Assembly (NCBI GenBank): GCA_022702545.1
Contig: JAHRBC010000003.1
Span: 1,426,001 to 1,490,000 of the forward strand
Source: Phycomyces nitens
Taxonomy: Eukaryota; Mucoromycota; Mucoromycetes; Mucorales; Phycomycetaceae
Reading direction: 5' to 3'
Length of the DNA stretch: 64,000 bases
Below are positions 1-13,209 of the stretch, piece by piece; within the stretch, counting starts at the first letter, position 1; each line of letters begins with the position of its first letter. The position numbers and the translations under genes were made by a program. The notes below the pieces were generated by a model. The model was not told the DNA's origin. It saw only the letters and a list, made by a program, of their open reading frames with translations, and made no database searches.

Positions 1-735
1 AGGTTGTTAAGAATCATACGTAGATCAATGTAGACCAGGAAAGAAATCATGAAGATCCAACCAGATCATACACATAATTGCTGATCTGGATGCTGCGAAC
101 ATCTAATTGATTTATAAAGATATCTGGCTAATACTCAACCCTCGATCGGCTGGGCGGATATGATTAATGTAGAAAAATATTCTATTTTATAAATCCACAA
201 TGTAACAAAAATCCTTTATTTTGCGCCCTTTTAAACAGAGAAGAAGAAGAGGAAGAGGAAGAAGAATATTATGATTATTCTAGAGTTTATTTTTAATACA
301 TGAATAGGAAAAAAAATTGAATCCACCAATTCGTCTAGATGGCCATAATTGCGCTCAAAGATGCGCTTATAGTTACCAGGTAATAAATCACAAAGGTATC
401 CAGAGCAAAGGACAAGAAGGAAAATCCATTTAGACTTGTGTGATGAATAATTTTATATAACTTTCCTTTCTAATGTCAAAATCTATTTTTACAAAAATAC
501 AAGAATTCCACTTTAAACTGCGAATTTATGGCCATTTTTTTTATAAAATATAAAAAATGCAGTAATGTGGCCCTTTTTTTTTCAATGATAATTAAAAGTA
601 TACCTTTTCAATCGTTCGATCTATTTCTACCCCATTTTTAGCATTCAAGACTTTTTTATATCTTTGAAAAACTATTAAAACTCGACCAGTTTTCTATCCA
701 ACCATCCTTCATTTTACTTTCTCTCTCTTTGCCTC
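1..735. other. AT-rich intergenic stretch upstream of the VTC gene
   Basis: No open frame of useful length or recognisable RNA gene is seen. The sequence is AT-rich with T-runs. A pyrimidine-rich tract (about 706-732) directly precedes the ATG at 736 and may belong to the core promoter or 5' leader of the next gene. No clear TATA box. Confidence 0.6.
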
Positions 736-3323
736 ATGAAATACGGTGCCGAATTACAAGACAACATCTTTGGTCCCTGGCGGTCTTCCTACATCGCCTA
801 TGATACCCTAAAGAAAGAGCTCAAGGCACGCACTCAGAACCGCATCTGGTCTGATCAAGACGAATACGAATTTGTCTGCCTTTTGGACAATGAACACATC
901 AAAGTCCATGATTTCATCAATGCCAAGCTGTCCGAGATCGATACCCGGATTCTCTATTGCGAACGCACGATTCAATCTCTCCAAAACAGCGAAACCATGA
1001 ATTCTGACGCAGGTTACAGCCTCATGGACGAAACCCTGACCGAGATTCTGTTTGATGTCAATGATCTTTCCCGCTTTACCCGTGTAAACTTCTTGGCCAT
1101 TCAAAAGATCCTAAAGAAGCACGACAGATGGACCCTTTTGAACCTGCGTCAGGAGTATGTTCTCAAATTGAGAGAAAAGCCACTGGACAAGCAGAGATTT
1201 GATGTTGCAATTGTGTACATCTCAGCCCTTCATGACATTTGCCGCAACAGAGGCAAGAAACATACCGGAAACAGTGCTGCTGGTGGAGACCAGAACGCAT
1301 TTGAACGTGCCACAGCAAAGTACTGGATCCACCCGGATAACATCACCGAAGTCAAGGCAATTATCATGTTACATTTGCCTGTACTGGTATTCAACACAGC
1401 AAAGAAGTGGGAGCCTTCGGACTCGGCGGTCTCGAGTGTCTATTTCGACAACCACAACCTCGACCTTTACACTGGTCGACTACAGAGAGATGAAATGGCA
1501 GAGGCAATTCGGTTTAGATGGTAAGGTTTTTTTTTATTGTTATTATTATATAATTACAATTTCCCCATGCACAAGGGCTTGTTATTGGCCATTCAACATA
1601 CTATATAATCTAGTACTTATATAAAAAAACTTTTTATTATTATTATTATTTTGGCATCTAGGTATGGTCCCTATGAGTCAAAGAACGCCTTTATTGAGCG
1701 CAAGACTCACCATGCTACCTGGCTTGATGGCGCATCTGTCAAGGATCGTTTCCGTATCAATGAAAACAAGGTCAACGCATTTGTAAACGGTGGTTATACA
1801 GCTGAGCAGATTGCTCAGGATTTACGCGCCACTGGCGCAGATGAGGCGGCTGTCAAGGATGTCCATTTTATTGCCGATGGTGTACAGACATCATTCCGTG
1901 AGAAACAATTGGAGCCAATGCTCCGCGTTTTTTACAACCGAACAGCTTTCCAATTGCCGGGAGACCAGAAATTGCGAATCTCACTTGATACCGACCTGAC
2001 TTTTATCCGCGAAGACCATACCGATGGCATTCACCGTCGCCAGAATCCACCCAACAATTGGCGCAGAACAGACGTCCATACCGACTATCCATTCAACCAT
2101 GTAAAGGATTCTGATATCCTACGATTCCCATATGCTGTTCTTGAGACAAAGCTCCAGACCCACCTTGGACAGGAACCACCGACCTGGCTCACTAAACTAA
2201 TTGAGAGTCATTTGGTACACGAAGTACCACGATTCTCCAAGTATCTACAGGGTGCTTGCCATTTCTATCGTGAGAAGTTGCCCCTGTTGCCCTGGTGGCT
2301 GACCGAGATCGACGTCGATATCCGAAAGGCCCGTAGCGAAAATACAGGATTGACTCGTTCTCAGAGTTTCAAACCTCTTATTGATGGCAAGTATCGTCGT
2401 GCAATGATTGAAGAAAAGGAACGCGCAAGAAAGATTTCTGGAACGGCTGTCGAGGTAATGAATATAGCCAACCAACCTACAAACAATGGAGACAAAGAGG
2501 ATCAGGCTGCTCGACGACGATCACTTGTTGTGGATGAGAGACAGGAGCTCGCCTGGAAGCCTGTATATAACATAAGCAGCCGTGATGAACAATACACAAG
2601 TCTTGATTCAAAACGCAAGGGGAGCAATGACAGCCGAAACTCGGCCACCAAACAGCCTTTGCTTGATAATGATCTCTTGTCTGGAGCACCTGGAAAGAAA
2701 CAAGTGATTCCAGTGTATTCGCCCGGTAAGAAATCCACAGCCTCGTCTTCTACAACGAATGTTGGTTCAGGGTTGAGTGGTTCGACTGCAAACCTTGGCA
2801 AGGAAAAGAAACACAACTTGGGCACAGCTGTTTCATTTGACGAAGAGGCCCAGACAGGAGAGAAGAAGAAGAAGAATAAGAAGATCAAGTTGGAGCCAAA
2901 GACCTTTTTTGCTAACGAGCGTACATTCATTGCCTGGCTTCAATTCTGCGCCCTGCTGTTGGCGGTTGCATTGAGTCTGTTGAACTTGGGAAATGATGAT
3001 ACTGCGCGTATCATGGGCGGTGTGTTTATTGGTCTGGCTATTGTGGTTGCGCTCTATGCGCTCTACTTGTTTGAGAAGCGTGCCTGGTAAGTTTATGATT
3101 TGTTTACGGTGCAGATCTTGTTGAATTCATTCGTGTGTGTATCTTTAGGATGCTTAACAACCATAAAGAGGGTCGCTATGACGATATCTGGGGTCCAATC
3201 GTTCTTTGCTTACTACTCGTAGTTGCCCTTATTGTAAGTTGAAACACTAAAGGTTTTTAATCTGAATATGAATACTAATTTTTTTTTGTTTATTAGATCA
3301 ACTTTTATCTGCGTTTCCGCTAA
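736..3323 (+). CDS. VTC4: VTC-type vacuolar polyphosphate polymerase (Vtc4-like)
   Basis: Spliced from four exons (736-1520, 1662-3086, 3149-3233, 3297-3323), giving 773 residues, close to the usual Vtc4 length. Residues 1 to ~165 form an SPX domain starting MKYGAEL, with the lysine-rich KILKKHD (124-130) expected to bind inositol pyrophosphates. The tunnel-shaped triphosphate-type catalytic domain follows, with SVYFDN (~234), IRFRWYG (258-264, rebuilt across intron 1), FIERKTHH and YAVLETKLQ (~419, basic residue in a position typical of the catalytic set). A disordered linker leads to a VTC1/DUF202-like tail with three membrane segments (~684-704, 712-731, 750-770). Known role of the family: making polyphosphate from ATP at the vacuole membrane and moving it into the lumen. 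Presence of the ERK and RFR strands favours the catalytic Vtc4 type over Vtc2/3, but this is not certain. Confidence 0.9.
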
Positions 3324-6300
3324 ATACCATACTATCCACCAGCTCTCAACCCTTTCACACTTACATTTATATACATACATTTTACTTTCCATATTACTCA
3401 GCATATATTTCTCTCCTGTACCATCCTGTTCAGATACTAAAATGGTTTTACTCACTTTTATACCTCTGCGAACATAATAATCTTTTTTTTTTAAAAAAAA
3501 ATGAATATCATAACCATAAAAACATCCTATACAGTGCAACAGTAATGACGTGTGGTTGTGTAAAGGTTTTCTTGGACTATTGAGACAAGTTTTATAGAAT
3601 GCCCAACTAGTCCTGTTTGAATATACTTGTGAACCCATGGCTTGTCTTTTTATTTCCTTGTTTTTTATTTATTGCAAAGCCATATCTTTATTCCTGGATA
3701 CCAGTGGCACAATATATGTACATATTACTACGCAGTCAGAATAAGGAAGAATATACAGGGGCTTCCATACACAGAAATCTAATCTCACGGCCAGATATAT
3801 TCCTAAAATTAGGAAAGCTTGTCAAACCCAAGTTTCCAAGTTGGAGCTCAATAAGATTTCACACTTTTTTTTACACATTTGTGGATACAATCATCATTTC
3901 AAAGCGTAGTATCTCATTTAATTCCATAATAAACTCACGTTTCATTATGATTTAAAGGAGGCTCTGGAGACCAGGTTTAATAAACGTTACATGCTGCCCA
4001 GCATTTATTTGAAGATTTATATTGCAGAATATCCAATTTCAAGTCCATCTTGCACAAAAGAATTACAAAAAAACGAGCTTGACCTGGTTTTTTTTTTGCA
4101 AATCAAGCAGTAGACTGATACCTTTGTCGCTATATTTTGTATGCTAAAGTACCATGTTACTCTTAAATGACAAATGAGAGTGTTTGAGGTCATCAAAATA
4201 ATTCAGGGGCAAATTATTAACTGGGAAATAACCACAAGTCTACTAATGAAGAGATTTTTAATGGTACGAAAAAGATTTGGTAGCATGAATATAAATGAAT
4301 GTGTATATTAAATCAATCTTATACAAGATTTAGTTAAAAACATTGTCATGCTTGTTTGTATCTATGAAAATGATATCTTTCGAGATCTACTCGTTACCAT
4401 GGGAAATATCTCGACACCAACCAAGATCTGTTTGTTTGTGAATTCCGTTAATCTACAGAGAATACGAATAGCCACCCTGATCTTTTTTTTATATCTCATT
4501 GGGGCCATATTTTCCAGGACCAGATAAACCTTGTATCTATTCGAAACTCGACATTTGAAAGAAAAGGGCTTGCTGTTGTATCCATGGTAACAAATGACGT
4601 ATTAATAAAACTATCTACCAATGGCCTATCTACCTCTGTAAACACACCAGCCTCTTCCCCTTTATATGTCATAATTAATTGTAACATTTGTGAATCAAAT
4701 GTAACAATAGCAGTATTATCACAAGCCCAATGCTCTTTTGCGCTTGGATGCACTGTAACATCAAATACAAGATTAACTTTGGGCCAATTTAGTACACATA
4801 ACAAGTGCTTAATTTTTTTAATAAAAAAGATATATACACATCTTGTTGGATTAACATATGGTTCTATCAAGTAGAATGGACCTTGGACGCCATTTTTTTA
4901 AGGTTCTTTGAGAGAAAATGGACTACCAACAAATGGTTAAGATGGCATCATTTGTATGTTACTCGATATTACTAAAGATACTGGAGGAGTCAACCAGAGA
5001 GATAATCATTGCTCAGCAGCTGCAAGGTGTTGTTAGACACCTCTGAATAGGGTAGTGATCCATATAATGCTTTCTACTGATAGCTAGGTGGAGGTTGCTC
5101 TTGGTATTCAACTGGTTAGATTTCTCATGCTGGTAGAGCTGAAACCAACAAGATGACCTCCTTTGTCTCGTCTGTTGTCTCGTCTTCTTGGGGGTAAAGC
5201 CCATGTTTGGACCTTGAGTATGAGCCATGATCTGGCGGAGGATAACCTGCTCAAACTTTATTTGATGGAGGGTTCCGAGGAACTCAGGGTTGTAGATAAA
5301 TAAATAACCCTCTTATTCAACCTGAACTGCGGCAGCATATCCATAGGCTAATCTTTGTTCTCGTTTGCCAATGGCCTGGGATTGGGCATTATATGGGACA
5401 TTGGCCCTTATTATCTGTCAGGGCTGTAATAATTTCCCTAAAAATAAGGGCAGAGGACACTGTCATTGCTCATAGATTTTCTGTATTCTTGTTAATATCA
5501 AACTGTAGAATAGGTAAACCGTTAATTTCTGGAACTCAGTAACAATAGCCTTGTTAAATAAATCGGAGCCTGTGTGAAACATCCCTAATAGACTGGGACT
5601 CCTCTGAGAAACGTTCCACGTAGCCTCTTGATACCTGGCTTGGGCAGCTCAAACTCCTTTTTGATATGACCAGACTCAACAAGTTACTTGATGATTTGAG
5701 CCGCACAAAAAAACCAAGGCAGAACAGAAAGCCGGTAAAGATCAAGTTTTGGTATATTTTTTGACTAGATTTGAACAAAACAAAAAAACAAGAATATAAT
5801 AATTTGTTTCTCTATTTCTCCCTACATTCACATTGTTGAGATCATTATAACTAGAGAATACAGTCTAAGACCATTGCTTTTCTTTTTGACAAAGAGACTA
5901 TCTTGAGATATCCAAGATAAAAGTGTAAAGATTCATTCTCTCTTTTTCTTACTTCCCTAATACATATGCATGTAAATATGGTACAAAAAGCTATTCGAAA
6001 GATTTTTTGTTCAACAAACTATAGAGTTGCAAAAACTAATTTGAGCAATTTATACAAAACCAAGCTCGGCAAGTTGGAAAACAGACTTTGGGGGTGTGGA
6101 GCTGCTGTATAGCATCAATTCTAATACCAATATGACAAGCACCCACATATAATTCTTGTAAAGGAATCGTCAAAATAATTTAGGTATTAGAATCTGTTTA
6201 CCGCATGGCAAACTGCTGCTTATATTTATGTTTAATAATATAAGTGTAGAATGTATGTAAATTATAAATAGTGTATTGCCTCAATTCCATGCCTTTTTTT
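3324..6300. other. Intergenic region with possible decayed coding remnants
   Basis: About 3 kb between the VTC gene and the convergent gene ending at 6301. The first 1.1 kb is plain AT-rich sequence. Between about 4496 and 5780 the base composition is less AT-rich and the minus strand holds short open pieces (4496-4870, 5013-5228, 5554-5778) with plausible amino-acid usage but no start-to-stop gene and no family I recognise. Confidence 0.5.
4496..5778 (-). pseudogene. Possible eroded coding region, family unknown
   Basis: Three short minus-strand open stretches in different frames lie in succession. The middle one contains IKFEQVILRQIMAHTQG, and another frame there reads EYQEQPPPSYQ, both of a real-protein character rather than AT-rich noise. 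Frames shift and stop codons interrupt every reading, so no intact product is predicted. It could be a dead transposon or a dead host gene; no diagnostic motif is visible. Confidence 0.25.
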
Positions 6301-9300
6301 TTAATGACTGGCAAACATCTTCATCATATCATCCAGCTCTTCCTCAACTGATTTACCAGTCTTTCCCCCCAAAAGCTCTCCCTCATTGTTACTGGCCATC
6401 ATATGTAAAAGATTAGGTAGTGTCATGGTAGGCGCATAATAAACATCTGTAGCAGACTTCTCCGAGTGTTCGGGTGTAGAAACATGGCTTGCTTGTGGGC
6501 GACGGGGCGATCGACGTGGTATCGCGGGTGCATTAGATTTAGAGAGATCCGGAGTAGACTCCATCAAGGCCAGCAGGTGATTGTCAAACCAATCTTCATC
6601 TTCATCTTCTATTTCATCTTCAACCAAGAGCCTTGTAGGAATAGGAGGAACAGAGGTATTTTGAGCAACAGATGGGGGTGGTGACGCATCCGAAGGTCTA
6701 TAGAAGCTCTTCCGATTGCCTTTCTTTTTTACCAACCCCCATTCAACTGAACCATCGCTCATCTCTCTTAGTTCGAGACCCTGGAGACACGGAGTTGCTG
6801 AGCCAAGCTGATCAACAGCTTTATTTTTCAAAGCATCTGTATTTATGAATGTTTTAGTGACAGATGTATTAGATATCTAAACCAATACATACCCCTATCA
6901 TTGTCTCCAGGTCGGTATGGTCGTCTTGGAGGGTTTTGAGAAGAGAAACTGCTTGTCTTGAGATTGTCAGATGAATATTTTTCCTCGAGTGTGGCTGATT
7001 TCCACTTTGACTGGGAGAGTGTAGGGTTGAGGGTACAAGGCAAAGGAGGAACGTCTTCACCGTCCAAAAAATTTGCTATAGGAATAGAATCAGGTTGTAC
7101 GTAAATGATCGTTCGTCTAACGACCTGACTGCGTGGCAAGGATATGACAGGATTTCCACTGAATGAAGAATCCGCACCAACCTTTCTAGGCTTTCTAGAT
7201 TTTACTGTCTTTGCCAAAAGTTGGGAAATAAGACGTGTGCCTCCTCCTTTGGAAACTGCAATGTTGGCATTTTGGTTTGTCAAAGGAGAAGTAGGACTCT
7301 TTGGGACCATATTATGATGCTGGTTTTTGCTTAAAGCTGGCTCCTCTGCGGGCTTGCTATTGATTACATTATGATGGATTACCGCCATGGCAGCACGAGA
7401 CATTCCTTTTGACTCTGAAGAAGAGTCATTCGATCCTCCATCGGCATATACAGATTCTTGTGATTGATGGTTTCCAGTACTCATATTGCGGATCAGGCCT
7501 CTAAAGGAGCCCGGCTGTGATCGATTGATGCCGACTTGGCGTAAGGTGCCAAACAATCCCTGGGGTTTATGAGGGCTGGGGGCCATTCCTCTGTCATCCC
7601 TTCCCATACGAGAGACTGAGATTTGGGGTCCCAATGGTGAAGATACATTTGGGGATCGATCTATTTTGCTTCGTTCTTTATCCAAAGTTATCTGAGGTGC
7701 CGTAATGGTCTGAGACAGGTTGTTTAGGCTCATAGATCTACGATGTACATTGTTCTTTTGTTTTTGTGCTGGTAAAAGGTTGATAGAGGTCTTTGACATT
7801 TCATTAGTGACGGTGCCTAGGGCAGACTGATATCTTGCTTCGTCCGAGTAGTTGATGTTTGAATATGGTGCAAATGTTGGGCTGTTTTGAGTGGGTGAGG
7901 ACGGTGTAGAGGTAAGATTAGATGTAGAAGATAGATTGCGGCCGTGGCTGTTGGGAGGCAGTGGAGCGGTACGTGGTGCAGAAAAGGCAGAAGGGCTCGA
8001 TTCTGAAGATGACAATTGCACTAAAGCAGGTATGAGTTATAAGCAAGTGTCTCTATACTTTGTGTCTATCTTACTATTCCTTAAACCAGAAGGAGGATGA
8101 ATTGGTCTGCCAATTGTAGCAATATTGATATTATTATGTTCTACAGTGTTTGCCCGGTTGAGTGCATGAGAGAGCAGAGATGGTTTCTTGTTCAACAGAG
8201 CTCGATTTCCTTCTCGGTCCGGTCCTTCTGGAGTGTTTGCCGAAAGTGTCATATGAGGAAGACTTGGCTTCTGAGCAAGTCTACTGGATGGGGATAATTG
8301 AAAGTTCTCTATGCTCTTTGGTGTGTCGCTTGATGAAACAGTACTGTTTGAGTCTCTAGCAGGCAAGCCAGAAACCTCTTGACAGTCTTTATCCTCTTTT
8401 GGATCCCTTCTCTTACGATCATCTCTTGTAGTCTGTGTCTTTCTTACAGAGTTGTTTTCAGTGGAGATTGGCTTCAACCCAAACCGTTGGACTGGAGGTA
8501 ATGCTGGAGAGGTTTCTTGTACAGGGTTCTTTTTTTGAGACTCTTTACGATTTATTGTTGGTTCCTGTAGTGTTTTTTCTGAATAAGCAAAATGCGTCTG
8601 TGTAATAGGCTTCCTTTCTTGGATCGGTTGGATCGGTTGGACCGGGTATCCATGTACACTTCCTTGTGGTACTGCAGGCGTGCGCTGCAATAACAATTGG
8701 AGTTCACGCTCATCTTCTCCTGTCATTGCTACGTTGGTCGTGCGGGGCTGAGCCACGGAGAGTCGGTTATCGTGTAAATGTTGTGCAAAGGAGAAGACGT
8801 CAAATTGGCGTGTGGATTTATTGGATCGAGCACGGGCACTGTACCGCTTGGAACGTGGTCGATTTTGAGGAGATCTGAGCTTTTCGTGCCCCGGAGCAAA
8901 GTCTTTGAAAAAGTAATTCTCGATATCCGAATCCTCGTCCTCGTATTCGATCTCTTCTGCCCGATTGACAGGACAAATCTTGGGGTCTATGTCTGGTTTC
9001 TCGGGAAGTTTCATTGGAGGACATATTGCGGTCTCATATACCTCTTGATTAGATATCTATAGGACAAAGTTGGTTGTATTGTAAGTATAGATGACCTGTG
9101 GACACTAGGGATCTCTCTGCTTGATGGCAGTAAAGATACCTTGCCGATTATTTACTTTGACACTTTCTGGCTTGGACTGGTGGACAGTTTTTCGATTACC
9201 CATCATCTTTGGGCCTCTCTGCTTTCCTCCAAACATAGCATTAGAGTAACGATTTTGATTTCTGAGTGCCCGCCAGGCAGCCAATTCTTGGTACTGGTGG

Positions 9301-9611
9301 TTTCCGTCTTTTGGTGGGGTTTCCTTTTCAGTCCTGTCGGGTGTTCTAGAAGCCAGTGGAGAGGAAAATTGCTGTTTGGCCAAAGGTGATGTTGAAATGT
9401 CCTCATTACGAAATGGACTTGCGAGATCTTGGAGTTGAGGGACAATAACAGAGGTTCGAAAGTCACGAGCAACCTTTATTTCTTCAAGTGGACGGTAGAC
9501 AATAGATGGTTCTGGTTTTCTGGCTAGGGCTGCTGCTGCTGCTGCTTCTGCTTCCAAGGCGAGCTTTTTCTGCTCTTTTTCTTGCTTCTTCTTTCGTCTA
9601 CTTTTAAACAT
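6301..9611 (-). CDS. Large, mostly disordered protein of unknown function
   Basis: Four exons can be joined in phase: 9611-9140, 9043-8075, 8020-6893 and 6836-6301, giving about 1,034 residues. Introns 2 and 3 have clear ends and short lengths (54 and 56 bases). Intron 1 could instead use a donor a few codons earlier. The N-terminus MFKSRRKKKQEKEQKK is strongly basic and followed by an alanine-rich helix. Most of the rest is rich in Ser, Pro, Asn and Gln with no globular domain visible. Two stretches look ordered: WGLVKKKGNRKSFYR near the C-terminus, and the acidic end EEELDDMMKMFASH, which resembles a short amphipathic docking helix. This is the profile of a scaffold or polarity/cytoskeleton adaptor, but that is inference only. 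It is convergent with the VTC gene. Confidence 0.75.
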
Positions 9612-10091
9612 GGCAAGGATGTGGTGTCTAATTCAGGATTGAGAATAAATTATAGCAAAGAAAGGATATCAGACAACAGGTGAGCTGCCTAGATGTTAAC
9701 GTTCCACATAATAAGGCACACCTTGTTTTTTGTTTGCCGCTACTTTCCTTTGGGTTGCACCATTAGCAGCAGATCTTTTTTATTTTTTATTTTGCTTAAA
9801 AGGCAGAGTCTAATTTATTGGCTTGTGTCATTTTTGTCATATTAACATGCAATCCAGTAAAGGTAAATGCCAAGTGTAGCTGAAAAAAACAAAAACAAAT
9901 TTCAGGAATCTGCAAAGTAGCTTTAAATGTAGTATAGTTTAGCGGCTATTAAGCTTAATAGCCTATTATGTATATATTTATTGATAATCCTCTTTAATGT
10001 TAAAGGAGTATGATGTTTATTCACAAGGGTACTATAGTAGGACAAGGCAAAAATTGAATAAAGAGTAATAAATATCCTATAATTTCTTGCC

Positions 10092-10097
<6 letters not shown>

Positions 10098-10124
<27 letters not shown>
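10098..10124. repeat. (TTA)n microsatellite
   Basis: An uninterrupted run of TTA/ATT trinucleotides in the spacer. A similar shorter run occurs at about 10899-10920, and others at 39102-39125. Such runs recur throughout the non-coding parts of this window. Confidence 0.9.
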
Positions 10125-13016
10125 AGAAAACCATAGGTTGTTCTATTCATTTGTTACCTTTGACTATAAACAGAATCGAGCCTTACTCCAAAGAGCTCGT
10201 CAATTCTTTTTCTTGTGGGTCATTGCTACAATGATTGAGGCTTCTTTAGGGGAATAAAATAGCCCAAACCAGACACTCTCTGAACTCTGAGTTTATTGTT
10301 ATAAATAATTAGATGTGGATAAGCTCACTTTTCATGAAGAAACGAACGTGTAAGTGTGTGGCTGGAATTAGGCAAATAAATTATCTTGTTTCTGTATCAC
10401 CTTGTTATTGTTCAATGTCGTTATTTAGTGTAACTCTGGCTAGCTGGTCTTCATCTGCAGTACGACATGCTTTGTATATTTTCTTTAGATCCATATAGAT
10501 GTATACATGTATAATATCCTTTGAATGTTTCGGTAACAAGGCACACTCATAAAGTAGGTCTATGCCAATAACAAATTCAAAGTTGGCCAAGACTTCCTCG
10601 ATATTGCACACTAATCAAATAAGAGCCGGAGTATAATATATAGAAAATCGGGTATCAAAACAATAGGGCTCTTTGCCTAAAGAACGATTGATAATTAACC
10701 ATTTCATTGATCCAGACCCAAAATACTGGGAAAATGAAATTCAAGCATTTGATAAGCACCAGACCTCAGTATTGCTATTATTATTATTAAAAGAGGCAAG
10801 CTTGGATTCTTTCTAGATGAAATATAATTGAATTCTTTCTACATTTCCAAATGGCACAATAAAGCCTTTGGTCCTCAATACTCTTGAGAATCTTTTATTA
10901 TTATTATTATTATTATTATCCATTACAACTATATAGAAAACAAGGCAGATACACGGAGAAATTAATTCTACACTTGTATTTCCGTATATTCTTTTTTTTT
11001 GTGTTTTACAGAAATTGTATACGATTATAATCGTTAAGAATGCCTAGATTAGTATAAATATCTTTGGGATAATAAACATTTATCCTCCTATATATCATCA
11101 TATCTCTTGTTTGCTAAAATAGCCAAGTTTTTTTTAAACCTCTTTATATATTTTGAATATTTCAGGTTTTAGCTAAACTTTGGGTTAGTTTATTTTGATA
11201 AATATTCAGCGCACAAAATACATTGTTTGGCTTTTCTTTCTTTTCTTTTTCACCTTTCACTATAACAAAAAAGACAATCATGAATGTATGGATATATTAC
11301 TACTTTTTGAAAGTCAATGCCAAACTCTGAATACTGATCATATATTAAAAAACCAAATGTAATCTATCAGAGCCACACATAAATAATGAATCTATATATA
11401 TTCTTAAAAAAGATTATGCTAATGATAGATCAGGATCCTAATCTAAATTCATGAATCATGTCAACAGCTTTTTGTAAAAAAGAAAGACATGAATTCTTGT
11501 CAAGGCTTGTATAGCTGGCTTGCACACAAATGCTCCACCCACGTAATATTACTGGTTTGAATATGAGACAATGAAGCCGTCCCTTTGGTTTCTACCTTGT
11601 CGTCTCTAGTTTTATAAAATAGGTGTTAAAGTGGGCGGGAAGCTGTGATCATAATTACTTTGAGTATTCTTAATGAGCTGAAACTAACAGACAGCAGAGC
11701 ACTGTGCCTTGTAAAAGTGCTATTATTACATCAAAGTAACTAATAATAAATTAAAATAAAAAGGTTAACATGTGCATATATGTCATGGAAAAATATCAAA
11801 AATGTAGCAAGATTAAGCATTGGATATATTGTTATTAAAAACATAAAGCTAATTACTGCGTATGCTATGCATTTATATTTGCATAATCCCAAGTACAGAT
11901 GATTATACAGCTAGAGCTCGCATTTTAAATAAAAATTCATATATCTAACCAATAATGCACTTTAATGTATGCTATAAATGACATGTCAATTGGCTCTCAT
12001 TTTTGCAAAAATAAAATATACGCTTTATTATTGTAATTGGTTTTGGAACAAATATCTCTTTAGTAAAGACCAATAAAGCTGAATAATTCAGCTCATAAAA
12101 TCTATATAAATATTAAAAAGATTTATAGCATTAGAAAATACTGAACTATATGTATTATGCTTATTCACTATTCTCTAGTTTGGCGATAGGCTGTTGTTAA
12201 TTTTATTAAAGACAAAGGAATAGAGATATGCCCGGTCGAGACTTGATACATACAAATGGCATAAAAGTCTATTATATGTACTGTAGATCAATTACATTGC
12301 TTTTAGGTTTCTGGCAAGTATAGACAAATAAGCTTAAAATCAACTAGTTCTTAGAATGCTTGTGGACTAATATACCTAAATAATACGTATTTTACCGGGT
12401 TTGCTTTATCACCGTCTATAGATAGATAATTTTTTTAATAAAGCTTGATTGACATATATATGTATATATATAGGCAGTTTTTTTTTTGATAATCAGTATA
12501 CATTGGTATTGAAGCATGGTCCTAATATGTAGTAGCTAGTATTATTAAAAGTAATAATGACCATCATATTACCCAAGAAGAAACAGCATTATATACACCT
12601 TTAGCTATGCAAGCCATTTGTAGAATTCTCGTATCGTAAAATAACAGAGTATCCTACTCTTTATCTTTGTGCGTCTATGAGGCTGTACTGTCTTGTAGAT
12701 CACTGTATATTTTGAATCTGTGACATTCAATGCCCCAATGAATTCGTTTGTACTTGATTATTTTATTGCAAAAGCAGAGTATATCCAAGAGTGCCAAGTA
12801 CAACCGTCATGGTGCCCCCCAAAAAGTTCTTTTTAAGGTGTACTCAGGGATTGACTTTATTGGATTGGTTATTTTGCATGATTTGTGTGCCATATTACAA
12901 TCGGCCCATAGCTTTAGACAGGAAAGACCGTACGAGTTACACATACTATGTGTTGCATTAATGTGCATTTCGCCACAGCGGAATACTGCCCTATTCATAA
13001 TAACATGATAGATTGG

Positions 13017-13023
13017 TATAAAA
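13017..13023 (+). promoter_or_regulatory. Possible TATA box for A-T-R copy 1
   Basis: TATAAAA lies 187 bases upstream of the ATG at 13210. The spacing permits a 5' leader of roughly 150 bases. In such AT-rich DNA the motif alone is weak evidence. Confidence 0.3.
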
Positions 13024-13209
13024 CATTGAATAAAATTCGTTTCTGTTTTCTTCTTCTAACATCTCCTTTTCACGGTAAATATAACAGTTGTAGTAAATCT
13101 TTGTAATTTATGGTGGCTATAAATGAAAAAAAAAACTCATTAAATGAAAAACTCTAAAATAATCTACTGAAGCTACCAAAGCTCTTGTAGGAAAGATCAA
13201 AAGTTTATC

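Larger units (their letters stand above)
9612..13209. other. Long AT-rich intergenic region before the A-T-R array
   Basis: About 3.6 kb with no supportable gene. It contains several TTA/ATT microsatellites and homopolymer runs. The short open frame at 12748-13008 (+) has no start context or family likeness. The region separates divergently transcribed genes (minus gene ending at 9611 and plus gene starting at 13210), so promoters for both must lie here. Confidence 0.6.

Noticed and set aside
12748..13008. 86-codon frame upstream of A-T-R copy 1
   Set aside because: No domain likeness and an opposite-strand frame of similar length; probably chance in the promoter region.
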